Positions 18,170 to 27,179 of a stretch of DNA of 64,000 bases are shown one piece after another. The notes under the pieces are model-generated. The model made no database searches, was not told the DNA's origin, and worked only from the letters and a program-made list of their open reading frames with translations. Position 1 is the stretch's first letter, and each line of letters starts with the position of its first letter. This DNA comes from Terriglobia bacterium (GTDB lineage Bacteria; Acidobacteriota; Terriglobia; Bryobacterales; Bryobacteraceae), in NCBI GenBank assembly GCA_021325235.1, contig JAJPHN010000009.1, forward strand, positions 62,001-126,000, read 5' to 3'. The translations under genes were made by a program, and so were the position numbers.

Positions 18170-19159
18170 GTGTTGAGCAAAGCTCTGCTGGCCGTTCTTG
18201 CCGCGCTGCATATCGCAGTTCTCTTTGCCGGATTCTTCGCGCCCTACGATTCCCATCAGCAATACCGCGAGTTCTCCTACGCTCCGCCCACTCCCGTTCA
18301 CTGGATCGACAGCGGCGGCCGCCTGCATCTGCGCCCTTTCGTCTACCGGCTCGTTCCCAAACCGGAATTCGCCGGCTATGAAGAAGACCGCACTCGCCTC
18401 TTCCCGCTTTGCTTCTTCTGCAGAACTTCAGGCGGCGACAGCCTCCATCTCTTCGAAGTCAGCGGGCCCGCGCATCTCTTTCTTGCCGGCACCGACGCCT
18501 ATGGCCGCGACGTTCTTTCACGCCTGCTCTTCGGAGGCCGCATTTCACTGGCCTCCGGTCTGCTCGGCGCCTTCATCGCCGTTGCGCTCGGGACCGCTAT
18601 CGGCGCCATCGCCGGCTACTACGGCAAGTGGCTCGACGAATCCGCCATGGCTCTGGCTGAAATTTTTCTGTCGGTCCCCTGGCTCTATCTCTTGTTAGTC
18701 GTTCGCGCACTGCTTCCGCCGCACATCGAGTCCGGCAGCATCTTCGTGCTGCTGGTCGCCGTGCTGGGCGTGGTCGGCTGGGCTCGCCCGGCGCGCCTGG
18801 TACGCGGTCTCGTTCTCAGCCTCAAGCGCCGCGTCTACGTCACCGCCGCCCGCGGCTTCGGCGCCTCCGGTTTCTACCTGCTCCGTCGCCACATCCTGCC
18901 CGGCGCAGGCCCGGTCATCGCTACTCAGCTCGCCTGGTATGTTCCGCAGTTCATGCTCGCCGAGGTCACGCTTTCTTTCTTCGGACTCGGCGTAAGCGAA
19001 CCCGCGCCCAGCTGGGGCAACATGCTCGCCGCTCTACAGCGCGCTTACGTCCTCCAGTCCTGCTGGTGGTTGTTCGCGCCCGCCATCGTCATCGTTCTCG
19101 TCTTCGCCGGCTATCGCCAGATCTTCGCCCGTTACGCCCCCGGCGCACCCGAACTTTGA
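18170..19159 (+). CDS. Peptide-type ABC transporter permease (DppC/OppC-like)
   Basis: A 329-residue permease. The GTG at 18170, one base after the upstream stop, was chosen because the protein then opens with the expected membrane helix (KALLAVLAALHIAVLFAGFFAP). The diagnostic DppC features are GTDAYGRDVLSRLLFGGR (about 111-128) and the EAA loop YVTAARGFGASGFYLLRRHI, followed by ATQLAWYVPQFMLAEVTLSF and PAPSWGNML. The segment between helix 1 and GTDAYGRD is unusually long (about 80 residues) and contains two Cys (FCFFC-like region), forming a periplasmic insert. It pairs with the preceding permease. Confidence 0.88.
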   Translation: MLSKALLAVLAALHIAVLFAGFFAPYDSHQQYREFSYAPPTPVHWIDSGGRLHLRPFVYRLVPKPEFAGYEEDRTRLFPLCFFCRTSGGDSLHLFEVSGPAHLFLAGTDAYGRDVLSRLLFGGRISLASGLLGAFIAVALGTAIGAIAGYYGKWLDESAMALAEIFLSVPWLYLLLVVRALLPPHIESGSIFVLLVAVLGVVGWARPARLVRGLVLSLKRRVYVTAARGFGASGFYLLRRHILPGAGPVIATQLAWYVPQFMLAEVTLSFFGLGVSEPAPSWGNMLAALQRAYVLQSCWWLFAPAIVIVLVFAGYRQIFARYAPGAPEL

Positions 19160-19239
19160 CACTGCGCTTCGTCTCCCCGTCGCGGTAGACTCTAAATCAG
19201 CGTCTTTTCACCGCCTGTTCACGTCCGCCGCCGAGCACA

Positions 19240-21006
19240 ATGAGGTTCTTAGCTGTAAGCGCTAATGCATTTCCTCTCGTTTTGGCCCTGCTGCCCTTTC
19301 TATCCCGGACAGAAAATGGCGCTCGCTTCCAGACCTCTTCCGAAACCCATCCCCCACCGGCGCAATTCGTAGCCGAGCCCGGCATTCCCGGCGGAACACT
19401 CGTTATTTCCTCGCATTCCGAACCAAAAACCCTGAATCCGCTGCTGGCAGTCGATTCGAGTTCCCGCAAAATCACCGCTCTGCTCAACGCGGATTTGATC
19501 CACATTAACAGCGCCACGCAGCAAACCGAACCCGCACTCGCCGAATCCTGGTCCGTCTCCGACTCAGGCCGCCGCTATCTCTTACACCTCCGCCATGGCC
19601 TTCGTTTCTCCGACGGCTCGCCCTTCGATGCCGACGATGTCGTCTTTTCCTTCCGCGCCTATCTCGACGATCGCGTCCAGTCTCCCCAGCGCGATCTGTT
19701 AATCACCGCGGGGAAACCGATTCGCGTCGAAAAGATTGATCCATACACTGTCGCGTTCTCCCTGGAACGTCCCTACGCGGCCGCCGAACGACTCTTCGAC
19801 GGTCTCGCCATGCTGCCGCGCCACCTGCTCGAGAATCAGCTGCAGCAAGGCACCCTCCGCTCCGCCTGGAATCTCGCCACCGCGCCGCAGGCCATCGCCG
19901 GTCTGGGGCCGTTTCGCGTCGCTTCCTATGCGCCGGGCCAGCGCATCGTCCTCGAACGCAATCCCTACTATTGGAAATCCGACAGCCGCGGCACACGGCT
20001 TCCCTATCTCGACCGCATCTCGGTTGTCTTCGCCGCCAACACCGACGCCGAGGTCATGCGCTTCGAACAGGGCGAAACGGACCTGATCGAAAATCTCGAC
20101 GCGCAGAACTTTGCCCTGCTCGCGCGGCGTCAGAATGCCGGGCACTACCGCGCCGTCGACATCGGCCCCGGCCTCGAATACGACTTTCTCTTCTTCAATC
20201 AGAACGCCTTCCCTTCTGAACCCTTCCCCCATCTCTTCGAACGCCAGAAGTGGTTCCGCGAAACGCAATTCCGCCGGGCCGTATCCGCCGCCATCGATCG
20301 CGACGCGCTGATCCGCCTCGCCTACTTCGGACGAGCCGATGCACTCGCCACCCTTGTCACTCCCGGCAATCGCCGCTGGACCGATCCAGCCATTCCCCGC
20401 CCCGTGCGCTCGCTCGAGAACGCTCGCCGCCTGCTTTCCAGCTGCGGCTTTTCCTGGGCCAGCGATCACTCGCTCCTCGATCCCGCCCGCAACCCGGTTC
20501 GCTTCGCCATCACCGTGAATGCCGGCAAACCGCAACAGGTCGAGATGGCCACGCTCATTCAGCAGGACCTAAAAGACATCGGCATCCAGGTCGATCTCGA
20601 CCAGATCGAGTTCCACACCTTCATGGATCGCATCTTCTCGAATTACCGCTACGAAGCGGCCATAATCGCGCTCGCCGACGGCGACGCCGATCCGAATTCC
20701 GAATTCAATGTCTTAAGCTCCACCGGCACGGCCCACCTCTGGCAGCTCAAATCCGCCGGACCCATCCCGAAATGGCAGGCCGAGATCGATCAGTTGCTCG
20801 ACAAACAGCTAATCACACAAAATTACGAGGAAAGAAAGGCCATATATAACCGTATCCAGCAAGTGGTATGGGAAAATATGCCGATGATTTGTCTGGTGAG
20901 CCCGCATATTCTGGCCGCCGCTAAGAACAGCGTTGGCAATTTTCATCCCGCCATTTTGGGCGATCCGGCACTCTGGAATGCCGACCGGCTTTTCCTCCGG
21001 CCCTGA
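19240..21006 (+). CDS. Peptide-binding protein of the ABC importer (SBP_bac_5, DppA/OppA-like)
   Basis: A 588-residue extracytoplasmic binding protein. An N-terminal hydrophobic stretch (SANAFPLVLALLPFLS) acts as signal; no lipobox Cys is seen. The family motifs are GTLVISSHSEPKTLNPLL, LAESWSVSDSGRRYLLHLRHGLRFSDGSPFDADDVVF (read in two pieces), GLGPFRVASYAPGQ, VLERNPYYW and the FRRAVSAAIDRDALI helix. It begins 80 bp after the permease gene, the largest gap in the cluster, so it may have its own start of transcription. The sigma factor follows 16 bp later. The ligand is probably a peptide, inferred from the family and the neighbouring subtilase. Confidence 0.9.
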   Translation: MRFLAVSANAFPLVLALLPFLSRTENGARFQTSSETHPPPAQFVAEPGIPGGTLVISSHSEPKTLNPLLAVDSSSRKITALLNADLIHINSATQQTEPALAESWSVSDSGRRYLLHLRHGLRFSDGSPFDADDVVFSFRAYLDDRVQSPQRDLLITAGKPIRVEKIDPYTVAFSLERPYAAAERLFDGLAMLPRHLLENQLQQGTLRSAWNLATAPQAIAGLGPFRVASYAPGQRIVLERNPYYWKSDSRGTRLPYLDRISVVFAANTDAEVMRFEQGETDLIENLDAQNFALLARRQNAGHYRAVDIGPGLEYDFLFFNQNAFPSEPFPHLFERQKWFRETQFRRAVSAAIDRDALIRLAYFGRADALATLVTPGNRRWTDPAIPRPVRSLENARRLLSSCGFSWASDHSLLDPARNPVRFAITVNAGKPQQVEMATLIQQDLKDIGIQVDLDQIEFHTFMDRIFSNYRYEAAIIALADGDADPNSEFNVLSSTGTAHLWQLKSAGPIPKWQAEIDQLLDKQLITQNYEERKAIYNRIQQVVWENMPMICLVSPHILAAAKNSVGNFHPAILGDPALWNADRLFLRP

Positions 21007-21022
21007 TGGCGACGAACCCCGC

Positions 21023-21604
21023 ATGAGCGCAGGCGCAAAACCGTTCTTGGCACACAAAGGTTACAGAAGCGACGACATCCTGGTCCGCGAGTGCCTCCTC
21101 GGCACCGAATCGGCCTGGACGGAGCTGGTCGACAAATACCGCAATCTGATCTACTCCATCCCCATACGCTCCGGTTTCTCACCCGACGACGCCAGCGAAA
21201 TCTTCCAGTCCGTCTGCCTCATGCTGCTTCGAGACCTGCGCGCCCTCCGCGAGCCGCAGGCGCTCCCGGCCTGGCTCATCCGCCTCACCACCCGTAAATG
21301 CGCCAGCTTCCGGAAGGACCGGCTCGTACACAACGAGATCCAGCCCGATTCCGCCCTCGAGACCCGCGGCCTTCCCGAAGCCGTTATGGAACAGGTCGAG
21401 CGCGAGCAGATGTTTCGCGAGGCGCTGGCTGAAGGCACTCCCGAATGCGCCCGCCTCATTCGTCTGCTTTTCCTCGAACATCCGCCCCTCAGCTACGATC
21501 AGGCCGCCGCCGCGCTCGGCCTCGCCCGCGGTTCCATCGGAGCCACCCGCATGCGCTGCCTCGAAAAGCTCCGCCGTACCCTCGAAAAGAAAGGTTTTCG
21601 CTAA
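21023..21604 (+). CDS. ECF-type RNA polymerase sigma factor, paired with TPR-CHAT gene
   Basis: A 193-residue sigma-70 family protein. Region 2 is recognisable in LVDKYRNLIYSIPIRSGFSPDDASEIFQSV (read in parts, about 30-60), and region 4 in LSYDQAAAALGLARGSIGATRMRCLEKLRR with its helix-turn-helix. The start at 21023 (MSAGAKPF) lies 17 bp after the binding-protein stop; a longer frame into that gene exists but is implausible. No anti-sigma gene is adjacent. The next gene, 9 bp downstream with AAGGAGG between them, encodes a caspase-like TPR-CHAT protein, so the two are almost certainly translated from one message. Confidence 0.88.
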   Translation: MSAGAKPFLAHKGYRSDDILVRECLLGTESAWTELVDKYRNLIYSIPIRSGFSPDDASEIFQSVCLMLLRDLRALREPQALPAWLIRLTTRKCASFRKDRLVHNEIQPDSALETRGLPEAVMEQVEREQMFREALAEGTPECARLIRLLFLEHPPLSYDQAAAALGLARGSIGATRMRCLEKLRRTLEKKGFR

Positions 21605-21613
21605 AAAGGAGGA

Positions 21614-24478
21614 ATGGAATCGCTTACGGAAGAGCTCTGTGCGGAATTGGGCCGGCTCCCGCAGCGGACCAGCCGTACTTCCTTCCTGGCGCAAAACCGC
21701 GATTTGCTCAACGCTTCCCTCGTACGCGAACTCGGCGAAGCGGTGCGTTCCGCCGTGCGCAGCGACGTCCGTAAGGCTTTCGAGCTGGCGCAAGGCGCCC
21801 TCGCCATTGCACGTGAGCTGCGCGATATCGAAGCTCTTGCCACTGGCCTGCGCGCCAAAGCGAATGCGCTCTGGTTCCAGGGTGATTGCCGCGCCGCCGT
21901 TCGCCTCTTTCGCCGCGCCGCGCAGCTTTTTGAACGCTGCGGTAACGAGAGTGAACTCGCCCGCACCCTGAGCAGTTCCATCCAGTCGCTTGCTCTCTTA
22001 GGCGAATACCGCCAGGCCGTCGATGCCGCCGAACGGGCCCGCGAAATCTTCCTCCGCCTCGGCGACAGCTGGCGTTTGGCCCGCGTCGACATCAACCTGG
22101 CCAACGTCTACCACCGCCAGAACCACTACCGCGAAGCTCTGTCCGCCTACGAGCGCGCCTACCAGCAGCTCCTTCCCTACCGCGACATGGAAGCCATCGG
22201 CGTCGCGCTGCATAATATGGCCGTCTGCCTCATCGCGCTCGATAGCTTTGAAGAAGCCTTCCCCACCTACCAGCGCGCCCGCGATCTCTTCGCCCGCGAG
22301 GACATGCCGCTGCTGGTCGCCCAAGCCGATTACAACGTCGCTTCCCTGCATTACCTTCGCGGCGACTACACCGCAGCGCTCCAGCTGCTTCGCTCCACTC
22401 GTGAAACCTACAGCAAAAATGGCGACGATTACCATGTCAGCCTCTGCGATCTCGATCAGTCGGAAATCTATCTCGAGCTGAGCCTCGTCGACGAAGCGGC
22501 CGAAATGGCGCGCCGCAGCCTCGATCATTTCGAGAAGCTCGGCATGAACTACGAACAGGCGCGCTCTCTCGTCAACCTCGCCATCGCTCTCCATCTCGCC
22601 GGCGATTCCGCCCAGGCTCTCGCAGTCTTCGGCCGTGCGCGCGAAATCTCCGCCCAGGAAGAAAATCCCGTCCTGCCGCGCATCATCGATCTGTATCGCG
22701 CGCTCGTGCTTCTCGAACTCGGCGATGCGGCCAGTGCTCTCGAAATCTCCACCTCTACCGCAGAGTTCTTCGCTTCCATCCCCATACCCAGCAAGTACGT
22801 GCTGAGCAAACTCATCCTCACACGCGCCTGCCTGCGGCTCGGCCGCATCGAAGACGCCGAAACACACTGCCAGGAAGCTCTGCGCAGCGCTGAGCATCTC
22901 GATGCGCCCATTCTCTTCTATCAGGCCCACTTCCTGCGCGGCCAGATTCTGGAAGCCGAGACCAAAAACGAAGAGGCGTACGCCGCTTATCAGCAGGCGC
23001 GATCCGCCGTCGAAAGTTTACGCAGCAGCTTACAGCGCCAGGAGCTCAAGATCGGCTTCATGCGCAATCGCCTCGACGTGTACAGCCGTCTCACCGTTCT
23101 CTGCCTCGCGCGCGGCGGCGAAGATCACGCCTTCGAAGAAGCCCTGTCCTATATCGAGGCCGCGAAATCCCGTACCCTGCGCGACGTCATCCTTGCCGGC
23201 ACCCAGATCGAAGATAAATCCGCCCAGACGTCCGCTACCGAGGCTCGTGTCCGCGAGCTTCGGCGTGAGCTCAACTGGTATTACCACCGCATTGAGCGCG
23301 AGCAGCTCTCGCGCGAGCGCACCGCCATCTGGCAGGAAGACGCACTCAACCGCGAAGCTCATGCCCGCGAGCATGAACTCTCCCGTATCCTGCTCGAAAT
23401 GCCCGAAGCCCTGAGCGTCGGCGCGGCCCTGCGCGATTCCACTGCGGCCGGATTAAACCAGATCCGCGAAAAGCTGGGCGACGATGCCTCGCTGCTCGAA
23501 TATTTCGCGCTCGACGGCCAGATTCATGTCGCCGTGATCACCGCCGGCAGCCTGCAAGTCATTCCGCTCGCCCAGCTGCCAGGCGTCACTCAGTCCGTGC
23601 GCATGCTGCAGTTTCAGCTCGCCAAATTCCAGCTCGATCCGGCCTACACCACCCGCTTCCACGACCAGCTGCTTCGCTCCACCCAGCACCATCTCCGCAA
23701 TCTGTACGACGCTCTGGTCGCGCCGGTTGCACATCTCCTCAACGGGCGCGATCTGGTGATCGTTCCCTTCGGCGCGCTCCACTCGCTCCCATTCCACGCT
23801 CTATTCGACGGCGAGCAGTACCTCATCGATCGTTTCGATATCTGTTATGAGCCGAGCGCCAGCATCTTCCACCACTGCCATCGCGAAATGCCGCCCGTGA
23901 ACGGACCGTCGCTCGTCTTGGGCATCGAAGACGAGAAGCTGCGATTCATCAAAGAAGAAGTTGATGCAGTCGCCGGAGTAGTGCCGGATGCGCGTGTGCT
24001 CTACGGCGATCGCGCCACCGAATCCGAACTCCGGCGATACGGCCGCAGCAGCCGCATCATTCACATCGCAAGCCACGGCATCTTCCGGCAGGACAACCCG
24101 CTCTTCTCCTCCATTCGCCTGTCGGGTTCGTACCTCACGCTCTACGACCTCTACCACATGGACTTGCCGGTCGACTTACTCACCTTAAGCGGCTGTGTCA
24201 CCGGACTGAATGTAGTCGCCGAAGGAGACGAACTGCTGGGCCTCACGCGCGGCTTGCTCTATGCCGGCGCGCGCTCTCTGCTGTTGTCACTCTGGGAAGT
24301 CGACGATCGCAGCACCTCCGAGTTCATGCATGAGTTCTACTGCTCCATGGCCAAAGGCAGCCGCAAATCCGACGCCCTGCGCTCCGCCATGCTCGCTCTC
24401 CGTCAGCACTACCCGCACCCCTACTACTGGGCGCCTTTCAAACTCACCGGCCGCGCACTTACCGCCGCGGAGTCCTGA
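21614..24478 (+). CDS. TPR-CHAT protein (caspase-like protease)
   Basis: A 954-residue cytoplasmic protein. Residues from about 50 to 480 form a long array of TPR helical repeats (for example RALEAYERAYQQLL-like and YQRARDLFAREDMPLL units), followed by a linker coiled region (RVRELRRELNWYYHRIEREQ, about 545-565) and a C-terminal CHAT domain. The caspase dyad is visible: His821 in HIASHGIF and Cys861 in LTLSGCVTG, 40 residues apart; LLSLWEVDD follows. CHAT proteases are clan CD cysteine peptidases; TPR-CHAT (Csx29) in type III-E CRISPR controls a sigma factor by cleavage. Here the gene is coupled to its own sigma factor with no CRISPR locus in view. The substrate is unknown. Confidence 0.92.
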   Translation: MESLTEELCAELGRLPQRTSRTSFLAQNRDLLNASLVRELGEAVRSAVRSDVRKAFELAQGALAIARELRDIEALATGLRAKANALWFQGDCRAAVRLFRRAAQLFERCGNESELARTLSSSIQSLALLGEYRQAVDAAERAREIFLRLGDSWRLARVDINLANVYHRQNHYREALSAYERAYQQLLPYRDMEAIGVALHNMAVCLIALDSFEEAFPTYQRARDLFAREDMPLLVAQADYNVASLHYLRGDYTAALQLLRSTRETYSKNGDDYHVSLCDLDQSEIYLELSLVDEAAEMARRSLDHFEKLGMNYEQARSLVNLAIALHLAGDSAQALAVFGRAREISAQEENPVLPRIIDLYRALVLLELGDAASALEISTSTAEFFASIPIPSKYVLSKLILTRACLRLGRIEDAETHCQEALRSAEHLDAPILFYQAHFLRGQILEAETKNEEAYAAYQQARSAVESLRSSLQRQELKIGFMRNRLDVYSRLTVLCLARGGEDHAFEEALSYIEAAKSRTLRDVILAGTQIEDKSAQTSATEARVRELRRELNWYYHRIEREQLSRERTAIWQEDALNREAHAREHELSRILLEMPEALSVGAALRDSTAAGLNQIREKLGDDASLLEYFALDGQIHVAVITAGSLQVIPLAQLPGVTQSVRMLQFQLAKFQLDPAYTTRFHDQLLRSTQHHLRNLYDALVAPVAHLLNGRDLVIVPFGALHSLPFHALFDGEQYLIDRFDICYEPSASIFHHCHREMPPVNGPSLVLGIEDEKLRFIKEEVDAVAGVVPDARVLYGDRATESELRRYGRSSRIIHIASHGIFRQDNPLFSSIRLSGSYLTLYDLYHMDLPVDLLTLSGCVTGLNVVAEGDELLGLTRGLLYAGARSLLLSLWEVDDRSTSEFMHEFYCSMAKGSRKSDALRSAMLALRQHYPHPYYWAPFKLTGRALTAAES

Positions 24479-24492
24479 CCAGAAACCCGGGT

Positions 24493-24918
24493 TTAGAAGA
24501 GTAGCCGGTAACGATGCCCGTCCTGATCCCGGCAGCCGCCCATGCCGTGAGTACTTCCAACCAGAAATTCGCACGTCAACATCTTGCCTACACCGGTGAG
24601 AATGGCGGAGCCTTGTGCGGTGTCCGAAGTCCAACTTGAAAGCGTCTGCCCGGATCCAGTAACAATCCGGCCGCCCCCGACCACACTCGAATAGACAGTG
24701 CCCCAGCCCGACGCGCCGCCACGCACGACAATGTATTGGCCTTCCATTTGGGTTCCGTCGAGGTTTGCCCAAATCTTACCCGTAGTCTTGAAGATCGAGC
24801 GCGTGAACTCGAACGGCGTTGCCGTTCTGGTATCAAGCCGATACAGTGTACCCTTTGCTCTCGGAAACGCGGGGATCACCAATACAGCTGCTAAAACAAG
24901 TGCTTTGATTGCCTTCAT
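24493..24918 (-). CDS. Small secreted hypothetical protein
   Basis: A 141-residue protein with a signal peptide (MKAIKALVLAAVLVIPAFPRA). The ATG at 24918 follows AAGAAGAGG and is preferred over a long upstream extension without a signal. The mature part is a beta-rich, Gly-rich domain (GQYIVVRGGASGWGTVYSSV, GVGKMLTCEFLVG, GMGGCRDQDGHRYRLLF) with two Cys that could form a disulfide. I do not recognise the family. It ends 14 bp from the end of the TPR-CHAT gene, so the two are convergent. Confidence 0.65.
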   Translation of the reverse strand: MKAIKALVLAAVLVIPAFPRAKGTLYRLDTRTATPFEFTRSIFKTTGKIWANLDGTQMEGQYIVVRGGASGWGTVYSSVVGGGRIVTGSGQTLSSWTSDTAQGSAILTGVGKMLTCEFLVGSTHGMGGCRDQDGHRYRLLF

Positions 24919-25126
24919 CCTCTTCTTATCGGTAGAAAACGTCAGAAGATGAGCAAACGTTCGTAATTTGGGTACTGTCGCCGGGCGGCTAGCCTGCATC
25001 ATGCGGCAACAAACATACGAATGAATTCTGGGTCGGCTATACCATCCTGAGGTGTGCGAGCGGGCCGTCTCAAAAAGCCAAGCCACGCCGCCTCGCTCGC
25101 GCCGTTCCGCTGTCCTTCGCCTGACT

Positions 25127-27175
25127 TCAGTCGCCCGCGCGTTCCACTTCCACCAGGCAGTTATAAAAGGTCGGCCCGCCGCCCATATCCGTCAATCGCT
25201 GGCTGGTGAGCACGTTGACATTCTGGCGGTCCGGCGACTTCTTCGGCCAGCGCGTCGAAGGAGTGCTCACCACACCCCGCGGCACGCTCTCCCGCACCCG
25301 CGCCGTTAGAAAACAACTGCCGCGCTGGTTGAAAATACGCACCCGGTCGCCCTCGGCAATCCCCCGCGCAGTCGCGTCCTCGGGATGCAGCGTCAGCCAC
25401 GCTGTTTCTTCATCCACATCGTCTCGATTGCCAAACGTCGAGTTCATGCTGTTGTGGTTCTTGGCGGAAACCAGTTCCAGCGGGAAACGCGCCCGCAGCC
25501 GGCCGTCTCCATGCCGCGATTCCACCGGAGGCTCATACTGAATCGTCTCCGCCCGGAATTCGCACTTGCCCGAAGCGGTCCCGAAGTTTCCGTTTGCAAA
25601 CGGCAGAAACGGCTCGCCTTCCGAAGAAATGTTCAGCCGGATCGATCGCTCCCGCTCCAGCCGCTCGAGCGTGATTCCTTCAAAAAACGGATGGCGCGAA
25701 TCGAGCATGCCGCGAATCATGTCGTCTTCCGATTCCTCGAAGCAAGGCTCGGCAAAACCCATTCGCTTGGCCAGCTCGCGAAAAATCTCCACATTCGAGC
25801 GGCACTCGCCGGGCGCGGGCAATGCGGGCCGCGCCATCTGCAGATAATAATGCCCGTACGCCAGATACACGTCCGTGTGCTCGAGAAACGTAGTCGAAGG
25901 CAAAACAATATCGGCGAAATCGGCCGTATCGGTCTGCATCTGTTCGATCACGACCGTGAACAATTCGTCCCGGCGCAATCCTCGCCGCACCGAATTCTGA
26001 TCCGGTGCAATCGCCGCCGGATTCGAGCAGTAAACGAACAGCGCGTGAACCGCCGGATCGCGCGTCTCATTGAGCAGCTGCCCGAGCGGCGCCATGTTGA
26101 GCAGCCGCGCTTCCCGCCCGAGCGCAATCTGCTGCAGATCGGGCCGCTGCAGATTTGCGTCATTGAACACAAACGCGCCCGATGTACTCAGCTGCAATCC
26201 GCCGCCCGCCTCCCGCCAGGAACCCGTCAGCACCGGCAGATACGAAATCAGCCGCACGCCCATCCCGCCGCGTTCCGAGCGCTGCATGCCGTAATTCAAT
26301 CGAATCGCTGCCGGTCGCACCGTGGCATATTCGCGCGCCAGCATGACAATATCCTCAGCCGCAACGCCCGTCAGCGTCGAAGCCTGCGCCGGCGTAAATT
26401 CCTCCACCTTGCGCACAAGTTCCTCAAAGCCGTCTGTGTAGCGTGCTACATACTCCGCATCGTACAGCTTTTCGCGGATGATCACGTGCATCATGCCTAG
26501 CGCGAGCGCCGCGTCCGTTCCGGGATAAATGAAAAAGTGCCGGTCCGCCAGTTCGCCGACCTTCTGCTTGATCGGATCAATCGTGTAGAATCGTGCTCCG
26601 TTGCGCCGCGCCTCAACAATAAACGGCCACAAATGCACATTCGTCGCGAGGATGTTCGCGCCCCAGCCCAGAATCAGTTTGGAATGGCGAAACTGTTCGG
26701 GCTCGGTACCGTACTTCACTCCGAGCGCCGCCAGTAATCCCGCCCCGCCAGCGCTCGAACAAATCGTCCGATCCAGCCGCGAGGCGCCGAGCCGGTGAAA
26801 GAATCGCCGGTCCATCCCGTTCGCGATCAGCTTCCCCATGGAGCCCGCATAGCTGTACGGCAGAATCGCTTCCGGCCCGTGCTCCGCCGCGATACGCTTC
26901 AGCCGCTCGGCGATTTCGTCGAGCGCTTCGTCCCAGCTAATGCGCGCAAATCGCCCGTCGCCCTTTGCTCCCGTCCGCCGTAGCGGATACAGCAGGCGCT
27001 CCGTCGAATATTCGCGCTCCAGGTACTTCGCTACTTTGCCGCAGAGAAAGCCGCGCGTAATCGGATGCTCGGGATTGCCACGCAGCCGCGAGCCGCGTCC
27101 CGCTTCGTCTACATTGATCAGCAGCGAACAGCAGTCCGGACAGTCGAGCGCACAGACGGATTGCCGGACCATCAT
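25127..27175 (-). CDS. Molybdopterin-dependent oxidoreductase with [4Fe-4S] cluster (DMSO reductase superfamily)
   Basis: A 682-residue catalytic subunit of the CISM/DMSO-reductase superfamily. The N-terminal iron-sulfur motif is C8-x3-C12-x2-C15 (CALDCPDCC) with C45 in GFLCGK. The molybdenum-site segment reads ICSSAGGAG, and GWGANILATN and YTIDPIKQKVG bind the pterin guanine dinucleotides. The C-terminal cap domain contains NHNSMNSTFGN and LTLHPEDATARGIAEGDRVRIFN. There is no Tat signal, so it is cytoplasmic. The start at 27175 or 27172 follows AAGGAG and lies 4 bp after prmA; a longer start at 27208 would overlap prmA. No electron-transfer subunit is adjacent and the substrate is unknown. 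Confidence 0.88.
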   Translation of the reverse strand: MMVRQSVCALDCPDCCSLLINVDEAGRGSRLRGNPEHPITRGFLCGKVAKYLEREYSTERLLYPLRRTGAKGDGRFARISWDEALDEIAERLKRIAAEHGPEAILPYSYAGSMGKLIANGMDRRFFHRLGASRLDRTICSSAGGAGLLAALGVKYGTEPEQFRHSKLILGWGANILATNVHLWPFIVEARRNGARFYTIDPIKQKVGELADRHFFIYPGTDAALALGMMHVIIREKLYDAEYVARYTDGFEELVRKVEEFTPAQASTLTGVAAEDIVMLAREYATVRPAAIRLNYGMQRSERGGMGVRLISYLPVLTGSWREAGGGLQLSTSGAFVFNDANLQRPDLQQIALGREARLLNMAPLGQLLNETRDPAVHALFVYCSNPAAIAPDQNSVRRGLRRDELFTVVIEQMQTDTADFADIVLPSTTFLEHTDVYLAYGHYYLQMARPALPAPGECRSNVEIFRELAKRMGFAEPCFEESEDDMIRGMLDSRHPFFEGITLERLERERSIRLNISSEGEPFLPFANGNFGTASGKCEFRAETIQYEPPVESRHGDGRLRARFPLELVSAKNHNSMNSTFGNRDDVDEETAWLTLHPEDATARGIAEGDRVRIFNQRGSCFLTARVRESVPRGVVSTPSTRWPKKSPDRQNVNVLTSQRLTDMGGGPTFYNCLVEVERAGD

Positions 27176-27179
27176 CTCC

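Noticed and set aside
24483-24494. 12-bp perfect palindrome AAACCCGGGTTT between two convergent genes
   Set aside because: It has no loop or U-tract and may be chance; not strong enough to call a terminator.
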